From NCBI GenBank assembly GCA_002050125.1, contig MWTA01000098.1:1-62759 (forward strand): DNA of 62,759 nt, in the 5' to 3' direction. Below are positions 1 to 7,850 of the stretch, one piece after another (positions within the stretch are counted from its first letter, which is position 1; the number at the start of each line of letters is the position of its first letter). Under the pieces are notes generated by a model. That model worked only from the letters and a program-made list of their open reading frames with translations, did not search any database and was not told the DNA's origin. This DNA is from Anaerolineae bacterium UTCFX2. GTDB lineage: Bacteria; Chloroflexota; Anaerolineae; Anaerolineales; UBA4823. The position numbers and the translations under genes are program-made.

Positions 1-554
1 GGTTCGATAGTTTCGTGATGGTTCGAAGCTTGGCGCCGGCTGGGCGCTTTCTCTGCCAGCGGCTTGCCCTCCGCGCCTTGTGCTTTTTCAGCATCCTCTT
101 TTTCCAGCAGAGCGGTCTTCTTATTGTTAGCTTCGCGCGCTTTGCGGTAAGCCTGGCTGTAAACAGAGATCGCTTCGACAAACACCTGGCGCATGTGGGG
201 ATCGTGATCCAGATCCCCGTCGATCAACTGGCTGAGGCTGTATCCGGAATAGTGGTTGAAGTCATTGAGCGCTTTGACGAACTCGTTCAATTGCGCCTCG
301 CTCAATCCAGACAGCCAATCCTTGAAATCTTCCGGAAATGTCGCGGAGGAATCTTGTTTCACCCATTCTCGAAATTGCAGCGAAAAAAGGCGCGGATTGA
401 AGATAGAAACCCAACGGTTTCCCATTCGGTCAGACCAGTTTTTTGTTTTTGGAGCGGATTTGTCTCTCGCCTGGCTGGCTTTGGCGCTCGTGGGGCTGAT
501 CCCCAAGAGATAACCCAGCAGCGCGAAGATTAGCAACAGAATCAGTAAATCCAT
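1..554 (-). CDS. Membrane-anchored hypothetical protein, C-terminus cut by window edge
   Basis: Read on the minus strand from the ATG at 554. The 184 visible codons start with one hydrophobic helix (MDLLILLLIFALLGYLLG) followed by a basic, soluble, mostly helical region that ends in a Lys/Glu/Ala-rich tail (ALLEKEDAEKAQGAE) running off the window. I do not recognise the family. The start follows the 23-codon membrane microprotein by 12 bases, so the two are probably co-transcribed and perhaps translationally coupled. The long opposite-strand open frame over the same bases has no family character and is treated as a shadow. Confidence 0.6.
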   Translation of the reverse strand, partial: MDLLILLLIFALLGYLLGISPTSAKASQARDKSAPKTKNWSDRMGNRWVSIFNPRLFSLQFREWVKQDSSATFPEDFKDWLSGLSEAQLNEFVKALNDFNHYSGYSLSQLIDGDLDHDPHMRQVFVEAISVYSQAYRKAREANNKKTALLEKEDAEKAQGAEGKPLAEKAPSRRQASNHHETIE

Positions 555-566
555 AATCCACTTCGC

Positions 567-638
567 TTAGGCAGCGCGCCGCTTCCCTAAATAATACCCG
601 ACAACCAGCGCCAATACGAGCAGAACAAAGAGTGCCAT
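567..638 (-). CDS. 23-residue single-helix membrane microprotein
   Basis: A tiny reading frame, MALFVLLVLALVVGYYLGKR followed by RAA, preceded by a strong ribosome-binding site (AGGAGGT, 6-7 bases before the ATG). It consists of one transmembrane helix and a basic tail, so it should insert with the tail in the cytoplasm. The GYYLGK end resembles the GYLLG end of the helix in the next gene and of the YtxH-like protein at 10914, suggesting a shared style of small membrane anchor. Its own promoter lies just upstream. Function unknown. It could be a leader or a partner of the downstream protein. Confidence 0.6.
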   Translation of the reverse strand: MALFVLLVLALVVGYYLGKRRAA

Positions 639-674
639 GTGATACCTCCTCTTTCTAATCGAACCACAAACGGC

Positions 675-683
675 ATTATAACA
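675..683 (-). promoter_or_regulatory. Extended -10 promoter for the microprotein operon
   Basis: On the minus strand TGTTATAAT is a perfect extended -10 (TGn-TATAAT) about 37 bases before the ATG of the 23-codon gene. No good -35 is visible. A 10-bp palindrome AGAGCGCTCT (687-696) lies upstream of it. Confidence 0.55.
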
Positions 684-698
684 CGGCAGAGCGCTCTT

Positions 699-3545
699 TC
701 AGGATTGAGCGCCTCCTTCGTTGACATCATCAATTTGAGTTAGTTTACCGCTATCCATGTAGAACCTGCGCCAGTTGACGTTTGCCCATAGATTTTTCCG
801 CACCGATTCTTCTGCATCCAAGAGCTGTCGATAACGTGAGCCAGGGTTTGCCGCCAGTTTTGAGGGTTGATCGTCCTCGATGAGCCGCCCATCCTCGATC
901 ACCATGACGCGCGGGAAGGTCAGTGTCTCACCCACATCGTGCGTGGCGCACAGCATCGTGACGCCTGCCCACAACGAACGCGACTGCATGAGCAGGCTTC
1001 GCCGTTTAGCCCGGTCCAAGCCTCGAAAAGGCTCGTCCATGATAACCAAACGGATGTCCGGTCGCAGCATCGCCCGGCCCAGGCGGACCCGCTGCCCTTC
1101 GCCGCCCGACACCAGTCCGCCTGATTCGCCCAATATCGTCTTCAAGCCGTCCGGCAGGCGCTGCATAACCTCGAAAAGATCCGCTTTCTGAATAATCTCT
1201 CCTATGGGCGCGCTTTCCGAGTGCTCAATACCATAGCGCAGATTCTCATATAATGATCGATTCCAAAGCGAAACCGCCGGATCCACCCAGGCGGTCTCCC
1301 GCCGCAGAGATTGGATCTTTGCCCCATCCAGTTCATCACCGTCCACCAGAATTCTACCGCGCGATGGACGATGCCATCCCAACAGAAGACCAACAAAGCT
1401 GGTTTTTCCCGCTCCCGAAAGCCCAACTACCGCGATGTGTTCTCCGGGTTCGATTTTCAGATTCAAGTCATCTAAAATCACGTGTCCCCCGGCTTGAAGA
1501 CGAACATCCTGAATATCCACCGAGACTGCGTTCGCGCGCTGCGGGTTTTCGATCAAATCGTCTGATGCAGATCCATCGGTAGATTGCCAGCTTTGCTCCT
1601 CGTCCGGCGCGCTGAGCGGTTCGAGCAAACGCAGGATGCGATTTCGCTGCATCGGATACTGCTGGATCTGATCGGCAAGTGATTGCCCCAGCGCTGGCAA
1701 GTTCAAGGTCCAATAGAACAGCAGCAGAATTTCTCCCGGTTGACCACCGCGCGCAATGTAATTCACCAGGATCGCGATTGCAAAACCAGTGTAAAGCATC
1801 GTCCCAAAAGCCTGCACAATTGAAGCAACGTTGTAATACTCGCGCCCGGTGCGCGCCCATTCATAAAGCTGCGCTTCATGCTGGCGCATCATTGCGCGTT
1901 CGGCTCCATGGGTCTTGATCGGCACCAGCCCCAGCAATGCATCCAGGTAGAAGCGGCTGAGCGCGCCGAGGTGCGTCCGCATTCTCAAATCGCGCTCTTC
2001 CAGAACCGGCCGGCTAAGGATGGTCAATGAAACAAAGAACGCCGTACCGAGCAGCGCCAGGGGCGCGCTGATCGGATCCAGCCAGATAACGCCAATCGCG
2101 GTAAGCACCATTTGGAAAAACGTGCGCAGCAGTTGAACGCCCAGATTTGGTAACATTCTCAGGCTGCGTAGGTCGTGGGCGCGCTGTGTCATATCTGACG
2201 CCAGCCGGCTGCGGAAGTACCGATCTCCCAATCGCGGCAATTTCTCGAGGAAAGCGATGCGCAAACGCAGCTCGAGGTGCCTTCCCATCCGTAATATAGT
2301 CGCACTGATTGGCAATTCAAGCACGAGCAGCATGGCTACGAACAACACAATGACCAGCGCAGCTAACAGGCGTTGAGACAGCAGGCTAAATGCCTGCGCC
2401 AGGCGGATCATGCCTTGAAAAAGGAGCGCCTCAACCGTGACGCCAAATGTCGAGAGCAGCAGCGCCAGCCCGAGAATGGCTGGAGTGAGCAAGCCATCCT
2501 CCTTGAGCGCCTTCCATACTTCAAGCTCGGGCCGGTTAACCGGTTCCTTCAGCGCAGCCTGTAAATCGGGCGGTAGTTCCGCGGCGATTCCGGGCAGCGC
2601 CGCGCGTTCCTTCGGTTTACCCGGTTCGGCTTCTGCCCACTCATCCAGCGCCTTCTGGCGCCCAAGAATGCGCACCAGAACTGCCCCACGCAAATACAAT
2701 TGCTGCAGCGGTTCCAAACCAGCCGCCTGCTGCTCAGTCTCGACGAGCGGCAGCGCCGACCAGTAGATCGATGGGATCAGCAGGCTTTCAGGCGCGCCTG
2801 CCAGCGCTGGAATCCCTCCGCTTGACTCCACCTTTGGCAGTGCTCCTGCCAGATTGAGCGAGTAAAAGCGCTGCAAGACAGCCTGTGCGGCTGCCCCGGC
2901 TTCAATGCCTTTTGCAGAAACAATCGCGGCGGTCATGCGCGTGGCTGCATCCAGCGTTGCCAGCGAACGCCAACTTTGATCCGCAAGCGCAGAAGCGATC
3001 AGATCATCAATTCCTTGCTGGTCAACCTTCAGGTCCGATAGCCGCCGGCGCAGAGGTTCCAGCAAACCCGGAGATCCAGCCCAATCCCGCCAGGCGTCTG
3101 CCGGCACCGGGAAGGTATGGATGTAGATTTCATTCTGAAAACTTTTCCAGGTAAGCCAACGGCGACCGGTTGCCGGGTCCATCACCTGCAGAAAATCTCC
3201 TATGCGGTTCCAGACAACTAAAAAGTGAGTCAGTCCGCTGGAACGTTGCACAACAACAATCGCCGGCAATGCCTGGGCCTCGGGCAACACCAGATGATCC
3301 GCCGGAAGCATGACTTGTTCCGCCTGAAGACCCAGCAGGATCGCCAAGTCTTCGACTGTGTTTATTGATGTACCGTCCACATCGGTCTGGCACGCCTCAC
3401 GCAAGCGCCCGTAGCTCACGGGAATATCAAAGCCTTCAAGGATGGATTTCAGCGCGGCTGGCCCACAATCCATCGCCGAAGTTTGGACGACTTCAGGTAC
3501 TAAAAACCGCTGGTCGGGACTGGGGGTTTCGAACAACTGATTCAA
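699..3545 (-). CDS. C39 peptidase-containing ABC exporter (PCAT/NHLM ABC1-like)
   Basis: A 948-residue exporter that should remove a double-glycine-type leader from a peptide and export it. The N-terminal C39 protease has its catalytic residues: Q21, C27 in AMDCGPAAL, H107 in LTHFLVVW and D123 in VMDPATG. Residues about 135-335 are an unusual insertion without family resemblance. Six membrane helices follow (about 350-620), then a complete nucleotide-binding domain: Walker A GLSGAGKTS (near residue 707), signature VSGGEGQ, Walker B VIMDEP (near 835) and H-loop ATHD, plus a longer than usual C-terminal tail. The ATG overlaps the stop of the upstream membrane-fusion-like gene (ATGA), so the two are coupled. 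The substrate is not identified. The 61-residue protein at 6626 is the nearest candidate. Confidence 0.9.
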   Translation of the reverse strand: MNQLFETPSPDQRFLVPEVVQTSAMDCGPAALKSILEGFDIPVSYGRLREACQTDVDGTSINTVEDLAILLGLQAEQVMLPADHLVLPEAQALPAIVVVQRSSGLTHFLVVWNRIGDFLQVMDPATGRRWLTWKSFQNEIYIHTFPVPADAWRDWAGSPGLLEPLRRRLSDLKVDQQGIDDLIASALADQSWRSLATLDAATRMTAAIVSAKGIEAGAAAQAVLQRFYSLNLAGALPKVESSGGIPALAGAPESLLIPSIYWSALPLVETEQQAAGLEPLQQLYLRGAVLVRILGRQKALDEWAEAEPGKPKERAALPGIAAELPPDLQAALKEPVNRPELEVWKALKEDGLLTPAILGLALLLSTFGVTVEALLFQGMIRLAQAFSLLSQRLLAALVIVLFVAMLLVLELPISATILRMGRHLELRLRIAFLEKLPRLGDRYFRSRLASDMTQRAHDLRSLRMLPNLGVQLLRTFFQMVLTAIGVIWLDPISAPLALLGTAFFVSLTILSRPVLEERDLRMRTHLGALSRFYLDALLGLVPIKTHGAERAMMRQHEAQLYEWARTGREYYNVASIVQAFGTMLYTGFAIAILVNYIARGGQPGEILLLFYWTLNLPALGQSLADQIQQYPMQRNRILRLLEPLSAPDEEQSWQSTDGSASDDLIENPQRANAVSVDIQDVRLQAGGHVILDDLNLKIEPGEHIAVVGLSGAGKTSFVGLLLGWHRPSRGRILVDGDELDGAKIQSLRRETAWVDPAVSLWNRSLYENLRYGIEHSESAPIGEIIQKADLFEVMQRLPDGLKTILGESGGLVSGGEGQRVRLGRAMLRPDIRLVIMDEPFRGLDRAKRRSLLMQSRSLWAGVTMLCATHDVGETLTFPRVMVIEDGRLIEDDQPSKLAANPGSRYRQLLDAEESVRKNLWANVNWRRFYMDSGKLTQIDDVNEGGAQS

Positions 3546-4060
3546 AGGTCGCCCCGGGGGGTTGGGGTAGGAAAGGTTTGCGGGCTGACAGGGATCTGAT
3601 TCGAACTATCCAGATAGCGCCCAGTCGCGCGCACGATGAGCTGGGCAGGTGAAACGTACTCCACCTCTACCTCAGCTCGTCCACTCACGTTTCCGGATAA
3701 CAACTCCTCTGGCAGGTCCACTGCAAAAAGCATCAGGATTACTTTCCCAGCAATTTTCTGGGTATCATAAACCATGCCGGGAATCGTGATCACAGGCATA
3801 TTTGCCCCCTGATCCAATCGCAGAACCACCGCCTGTCCCTGGCGGATACGGCGCAGTCCTTCTTCAGAGAAAGTCGCGATGACCTGACCATCCGGACGGA
3901 TTTCAATCGATGTGCTATGTTCATAAAGCGTCACTTTTGCGAAGAAAAACCAGGCTAGCAGTCCGATCATGAGCAAGATGCCCAAAAGCAGACCCAGCCG
4001 GGTGATCCGAAAACTATCCGCCCGCAGCGAACGCATTGAACGTGAGAATTGCAGAGACAA
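3542..4060 (-). CDS. Short HlyD-like membrane-fusion accessory protein
   Basis: A 172-residue protein with one N-terminal transmembrane helix (about 22-45) and a beta-rich extracytoplasmic part. That part includes a lipoyl/barrel-like stretch (STSIEIRPDGQVIATFS, GQAVVLRLD, GRAEVEVEYVSPAQL) and ends in a Pro/Thr tail. It resembles the end segments of HlyD-type adaptors without the long coiled-coil hairpin, which suits a cell with no outer membrane. The start is a TTG supported by GGAGGGG a few bases upstream. The next ATG (4036) has no such site. It overlaps the C39-ABC gene by ATGA. It is probably the adaptor for that exporter. Confidence 0.65.
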   Translation of the reverse strand: MSLQFSRSMRSLRADSFRITRLGLLLGILLMIGLLAWFFFAKVTLYEHSTSIEIRPDGQVIATFSEEGLRRIRQGQAVVLRLDQGANMPVITIPGMVYDTQKIAGKVILMLFAVDLPEELLSGNVSGRAEVEVEYVSPAQLIVRATGRYLDSSNQIPVSPQTFPTPTPRGDL

Positions 4061-4093
4061 TCACCCCTCCAGCCCAAAGGATAACGTATGTTT

Positions 4094-4099
4094 ATTATA
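4094..4099 (-). promoter_or_regulatory. Candidate -10 for the exporter operon
   Basis: TATAAT on the minus strand inside an AT-rich patch, 34 bases before the TTG start of the membrane-fusion-like gene. No convincing -35 is found at 17 bp. The rest of the divergent intergenic region (4100-4312) shows nothing else I can name. Confidence 0.35.
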
Positions 4100-4312
4100 T
4101 ATGGGTTTGCTTGGAAGCGCGCAGAGTTCGGTCAAATGTCGTAAGTCAAACCGCGCCGCCGGTTCTCTCAATATCAGCGTTTTTTGTTTCATCGAACGCG
4201 GGTTCAATCTACGACAAATGTCCGCGGCGCTGTATTTGCGATTTCCAACATTTTACTCTTGTCCGGCATAATCTGGCATGATAATATCTTGACCAGGGAA
4301 AACAACCCCACC

Positions 4313-6520
4313 ATGGCAAAAAAACCATCACTACCTCAAATCTCCTGGCCGGTCGAGCGCCTGGGCGAGCTGCTTGAAATATTGGCGCGCAAGTCTCGTC
4401 TGACCAGTCAACCAAAGAACATCAGTCAGCCTCCGGACAGCCTGCTCGAATCGGGGGACGCGCAGGCGCTTTCTCAATGGGTAGACAACGCCGCCGGTTA
4501 TCTTGAACTGGAAGCTGAGCCGATCAGCGTACAGTATGCTGACTTGAGCCTCTTACTCAGATCCGGCGGACCAGCGGTTCTGCAAATCGCGGGCACCTCT
4601 CCGGAAGGTGCAAATTCCTCGCGGATCAACGCGGCTTTTTTAGCGCTCGTATCTGCGAATAGGAACAAAACACGGCTGCTTTGCCCCGATCTGAAGGTCC
4701 GCACCGTCGAGTCCAGTTACGTCGAGAATTTAATCAGCATTCCGCTCGAAAGCGGCTTGGGTGCGATGGTCGACGAGGTATTAAACGACGCCCAAATTCC
4801 GCCAGAATTTGTCGCAAATGCCCGCCGCGCCATTTTGCGCGATCAGCTTGGTCCGGTCCGCATCGATGCGGGCTGGATCTTGCGGCTGCCGGCGGGCGTT
4901 AAGTTGGCAAACCAGTTTCGCGAACAAAATCTCTATCGTCCAATTTGGATCATGCTTGGGATGTACTTCATCCAGCAGCTTCTGTCAATTGCTTCCTGGT
5001 ACGTAATCGGTCGGGGAATCTTCCAGGGGCATTTTGAGTTCGGTTGGATTCTGGGCTGGGCGATCCTGCTTCTTTTCACCATCCCAGTCGCAATGATCGT
5101 GAGCGATGCTCAAAGCGAACTCTCCATAAGCGCCGGAGCAGTATTCAAACAGCGCTTGCTTCAAGGGACGCTTAAACTCGAACCCGAAGAGATCCGCCAT
5201 CAGGGGCTGGGACAGTTCCTCGACCGGGTGATGCAATCCGAGGCGGTCGAACTGCTCGCGCTCAGCGGCGGCTTTGTATCGATCCTCTCGTTTGTCGAGT
5301 TGGGTCTGGCGCTCGTCATCTTGACGCGCGTTCCAGACAGCCTGATGATTGCGCTCTCTTTAGTAGTGTGGATTTTCATCACGCTCTACTTGCTTTGGCG
5401 TTATGCGCGTCAGAGCCAGGTGTGGGCAAACGCCTATCGCGAGATGACTAATGATCTTGTCGAAAGTATGGTAGGTCATCGCACGCGCTTGATCCAGGAA
5501 GACCAAAACCACTGGCATGATAAAGAAGACCAGACCTTAGAAAACTACCTGCGCCTCTCCGAGAACCTGGATCGGGTCGGAATGCAAATTGCGGCGGTGG
5601 TATCGCGCGGCTGGATCATCGTCGGGCTGAGTGGATTGGCGCTCATTTTTGTCACTGCGAATCCAGCCCCGCAGACGCTGGCAATCGGTCTTGGGGGGGT
5701 GTTATTCGCTGCTCAGGGCTTGGGGAAGCTGACGGGCGGCGCGCAGAGCCTCTCCAGCCTGTCGGTTGCCTGGCAGCAAGTTGGTCCCTTGTTCGACGCG
5801 GCTTCTCGAAAACGCCAGCTACCAGACCTGAACTATGTTCCGCCGGTGCGCGGGGTGGGACCCGGATCTGAGAATGTCCAACTAGCCACTGTGCAATCGG
5901 TAAAACAGCAGCCGCTGATGATGGCGCGTGATTTGTCCTTTCGGTATCGACCAACCGGTCGCCCGGTCTTGGACGGCTGCACGCTTCAAGTTTATCCCGG
6001 CGACCGCATCCTTCTCGAAGGTCCTTCCGGCGGCGGGAAGACGTCACTCGGGTCCGTTTTAACCGGTCTACGCCAGCCAGAATCGGGCTCGCTCCTGCTG
6101 TGGGGCTACGATAGCAAGATTCTGGGCAATGAGGAATGGCGCCGGCGGGTGGTTATGGCGCCTCAATTTCAGGAAAATCACGTCTTTTCGGAAACATTTG
6201 CGTTCAATCTTTTATTGGGCAGGCGTTGGCCTCCTTTGCAGGAGGACCTCGCAGAAGCCGAGATTATTTGCGAGGAACTGGGCTTGGGCGATCTGCTTAA
6301 GCGAATGCCCTCCGGTTTCCAGCAAATGTTGGGAGAAAGCGGCTGGCAGCTCTCCCACGGAGAACGCAGCCGGCTCTTTATCGCCCGCGCGCTGCTCCAG
6401 CAGTCAGATTTGATTATCCTTGACGAAAGCTTTGGCGCCCTCGATCCGGAGAATCTCTCGCGTGCGATGCAGTGCGTGCTCGATCGGGCGTCGTCGGTCA
6501 TTGTCATTGCCCATCCCTAG
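4313..6520 (+). CDS. ABC exporter with degenerate C39-like N-terminal domain (NHLM ABC2-like)
   Basis: A 735-residue exporter. I take the ATG at 4313 (MAKKPSLPQ) because the 43 in-frame codons upstream have no protein character. Residues 1-215 contain a region (GPAVLQIAG ... FLALVSANRNKTRLLCPD) that parallels the second half of the C39 domain in the divergent exporter, but it lacks the catalytic Cys and His, so it is probably a substrate-binding C39-like domain. Membrane helices follow (about 225-500), then an ATPase domain with GPSGGGKTS, signature LSHGERS (His for the usual Gly), LIILDES and a terminal H-loop IAHP. The protein ends immediately after the H-loop, about 20-30 residues earlier than usual. 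It probably works beside the C39 exporter on the same or a related substrate. Confidence 0.85.
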   Translation: MAKKPSLPQISWPVERLGELLEILARKSRLTSQPKNISQPPDSLLESGDAQALSQWVDNAAGYLELEAEPISVQYADLSLLLRSGGPAVLQIAGTSPEGANSSRINAAFLALVSANRNKTRLLCPDLKVRTVESSYVENLISIPLESGLGAMVDEVLNDAQIPPEFVANARRAILRDQLGPVRIDAGWILRLPAGVKLANQFREQNLYRPIWIMLGMYFIQQLLSIASWYVIGRGIFQGHFEFGWILGWAILLLFTIPVAMIVSDAQSELSISAGAVFKQRLLQGTLKLEPEEIRHQGLGQFLDRVMQSEAVELLALSGGFVSILSFVELGLALVILTRVPDSLMIALSLVVWIFITLYLLWRYARQSQVWANAYREMTNDLVESMVGHRTRLIQEDQNHWHDKEDQTLENYLRLSENLDRVGMQIAAVVSRGWIIVGLSGLALIFVTANPAPQTLAIGLGGVLFAAQGLGKLTGGAQSLSSLSVAWQQVGPLFDAASRKRQLPDLNYVPPVRGVGPGSENVQLATVQSVKQQPLMMARDLSFRYRPTGRPVLDGCTLQVYPGDRILLEGPSGGGKTSLGSVLTGLRQPESGSLLLWGYDSKILGNEEWRRRVVMAPQFQENHVFSETFAFNLLLGRRWPPLQEDLAEAEIICEELGLGDLLKRMPSGFQQMLGESGWQLSHGERSRLFIARALLQQSDLIILDESFGALDPENLSRAMQCVLDRASSVIVIAHP

Positions 6521-6597
6521 TTGATCGCACGGGGATTGCATTGTTGTCTATGCGCATAGCGGCGCATTATCTCGAACTAGGATTTGATCCACCGTGC

Positions 6598-6606
6598 TGA
6601 TATAAT
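6598..6606 (+). promoter_or_regulatory. Extended -10 promoter of the pentapeptide-repeat operon
   Basis: TGATATAAT is a perfect TGn-TATAAT extended -10. The ATG of the 61-codon gene follows 20 bases later with GGAGAG between them, so the untranslated leader would be only about 13 bases. It separates the small-protein operon from the ABC gene that ends at 6520. Confidence 0.6.
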
Positions 6607-6625
6607 TGAAACGGAGAGTTCTAAT

Positions 6626-6811
6626 ATGAAAGTGAGAACAAACATTGAAGCAGGGCGCGGGTTGGGAGACGCGATTGCCGACCTGGCTCACCTCACCGGG
6701 CTGGACAAGGTTGCCAAGTACTACGAAAAAGTCACGGGCAAGAATTGCGGCTGCGACGGACGGCGCCAGGCGCTCAACCAGATCCTCCCGTTGGGAAAAC
6801 CAGAAGGATAA
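6626..6811 (+). CDS. 61-residue CGC-motif small protein, possible export substrate
   Basis: Starts at ATG 6626 with GGAGAG 7 bases upstream. An in-frame start at 6584 would precede the promoter and is rejected. The body reads GLGDAIADLAHLTGLDKVAK, then TGKNCGCDGRR, then LNQILPL. From memory, short proteins with a GLGD..(I/L)...TG..K......CGC..R...LN..P pattern recur in phage and bacterial genomes without known function. I cannot verify this here. There is no clear double-glycine leader, though GRGLGD near the N-terminus could be a cleavage region. Ten bases separate it from the pentapeptide lipoprotein gene, so it leads that operon. Its position beside two exporters makes it a candidate cargo or regulator. 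Confidence 0.6.
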   Translation: MKVRTNIEAGRGLGDAIADLAHLTGLDKVAKYYEKVTGKNCGCDGRRQALNQILPLGKPEG

Positions 6812-6821
6812 CCCTCAGCCA

Positions 6822-7850
6822 ATGAAATCGCGTGTACAGGCATTGTTCCTGTTATGCGTAATTGCGCTCGCAATTGCCAGTTGTGGGCGCGGCTTACCGG
6901 CAGGCTGCCCGCCGAACTGCATCAGTCAGGATTTAAGCGGTCGGGAGATGAGCGCAATAAATCTCTCCAATGCTCTGTTGATGGATTCCAACCTAGATAA
7001 AGCCTATATGGTTGGCGCAAACCTGAGCGGAGCCAATCTTACCGGCGCTTCGCTTGTCGAAGCCAACCTTGAAAGCGCGATTCTTACCGAAGCTCGCCTG
7101 GTGGGGGCTAACCTGTCGCTGGCGAATTTACGCAACGCCGAGCTGACCAATGCGAATTTGAGCGGCGCAAATTTACAAAGCGCTTTACTCACGCGGGTCG
7201 TGCTTACAGATACCAATCTCGCTGGAGCCAGGTTTCGTAAAGCCATCTTGATCGGCAGCAACCTGACTGGTGTGCGATTAAGCGGCGTTGAAATGGACGA
7301 AGCCAACCTCAGCGGCGCGGCACTGGCATCAACAAATCTGAGTGGCGGCGTTTTTACCAACGCAGACCTCAGTGGAGCAGATTTGCAAAACTCGGATATT
7401 AGCGGCTCCTGGGTCAACCTGGCGCGGTTGGTGGGTTCCAATTTGACCCAGGCAAATCTAAGCGCCAGCACGTTCTTAGGCACTGATCTAACCGGCGCAA
7501 ATTTGCGATCCGCCCGGCTAAATGGGGCAAACTTGATCGGAGCAAACTTAAGCGGCAGCGATCTGCGCGGCGCCGACCTCACCGGGGCGATCCTCCAGCT
7601 TCCTACCCCGCCTGGCTCATCACCAACCTTTACTTACAATGACCTGAACGGCGCAGCTTTTTTTTCAGCGCTCAATCAGACCGAGATGGCACGCGTGTTT
7701 ATCGATAGCCGCGTTTCTACCCTGCCAGAAGTGCGTCTTAAGCCCCTGCTCAAAGATACCATCCTGCAAGGCGTGATATACGACGAGGCAACGATCTGGC
7801 CGCTAGGTTATCCGATCCCTTCCTCAGCTATTCTTGATAACGGACCATGA
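6822..7850 (+). CDS. Pentapeptide-repeat lipoprotein
   Basis: A 342-residue protein starting at ATG 6822 (GAAGGA upstream). The N-terminus is a lipoprotein signal with lipobox IASC (Cys21), then AGCPPNCI and DLSGRE, then about 45 tandem A(N/D)LxG-type pentapeptides (NLSGANLTGAS, DLSGADLQNSD), which should form a right-handed quadrilateral beta-helix outside the membrane. A non-repeat cap closes the C-terminus (VIYDEATIWPLGYP). It overlaps the next gene by ATGA. Characterised pentapeptide-repeat proteins that protect gyrase are cytoplasmic. This one is exported and so probably has another, structural or binding, role. The opposite-strand open frames over the repeats are shadows created by the repeat codons. 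Confidence 0.85.
   Translation: MKSRVQALFLLCVIALAIASCGRGLPAGCPPNCISQDLSGREMSAINLSNALLMDSNLDKAYMVGANLSGANLTGASLVEANLESAILTEARLVGANLSLANLRNAELTNANLSGANLQSALLTRVVLTDTNLAGARFRKAILIGSNLTGVRLSGVEMDEANLSGAALASTNLSGGVFTNADLSGADLQNSDISGSWVNLARLVGSNLTQANLSASTFLGTDLTGANLRSARLNGANLIGANLSGSDLRGADLTGAILQLPTPPGSSPTFTYNDLNGAAFFSALNQTEMARVFIDSRVSTLPEVRLKPLLKDTILQGVIYDEATIWPLGYPIPSSAILDNGP

Noticed and set aside
15..533. 172-codon plus-strand open frame
   Set aside because: The opposite strand encodes a coherent membrane-anchored protein preceded by a microprotein with a strong ribosome-binding site. The plus frame has no family character.
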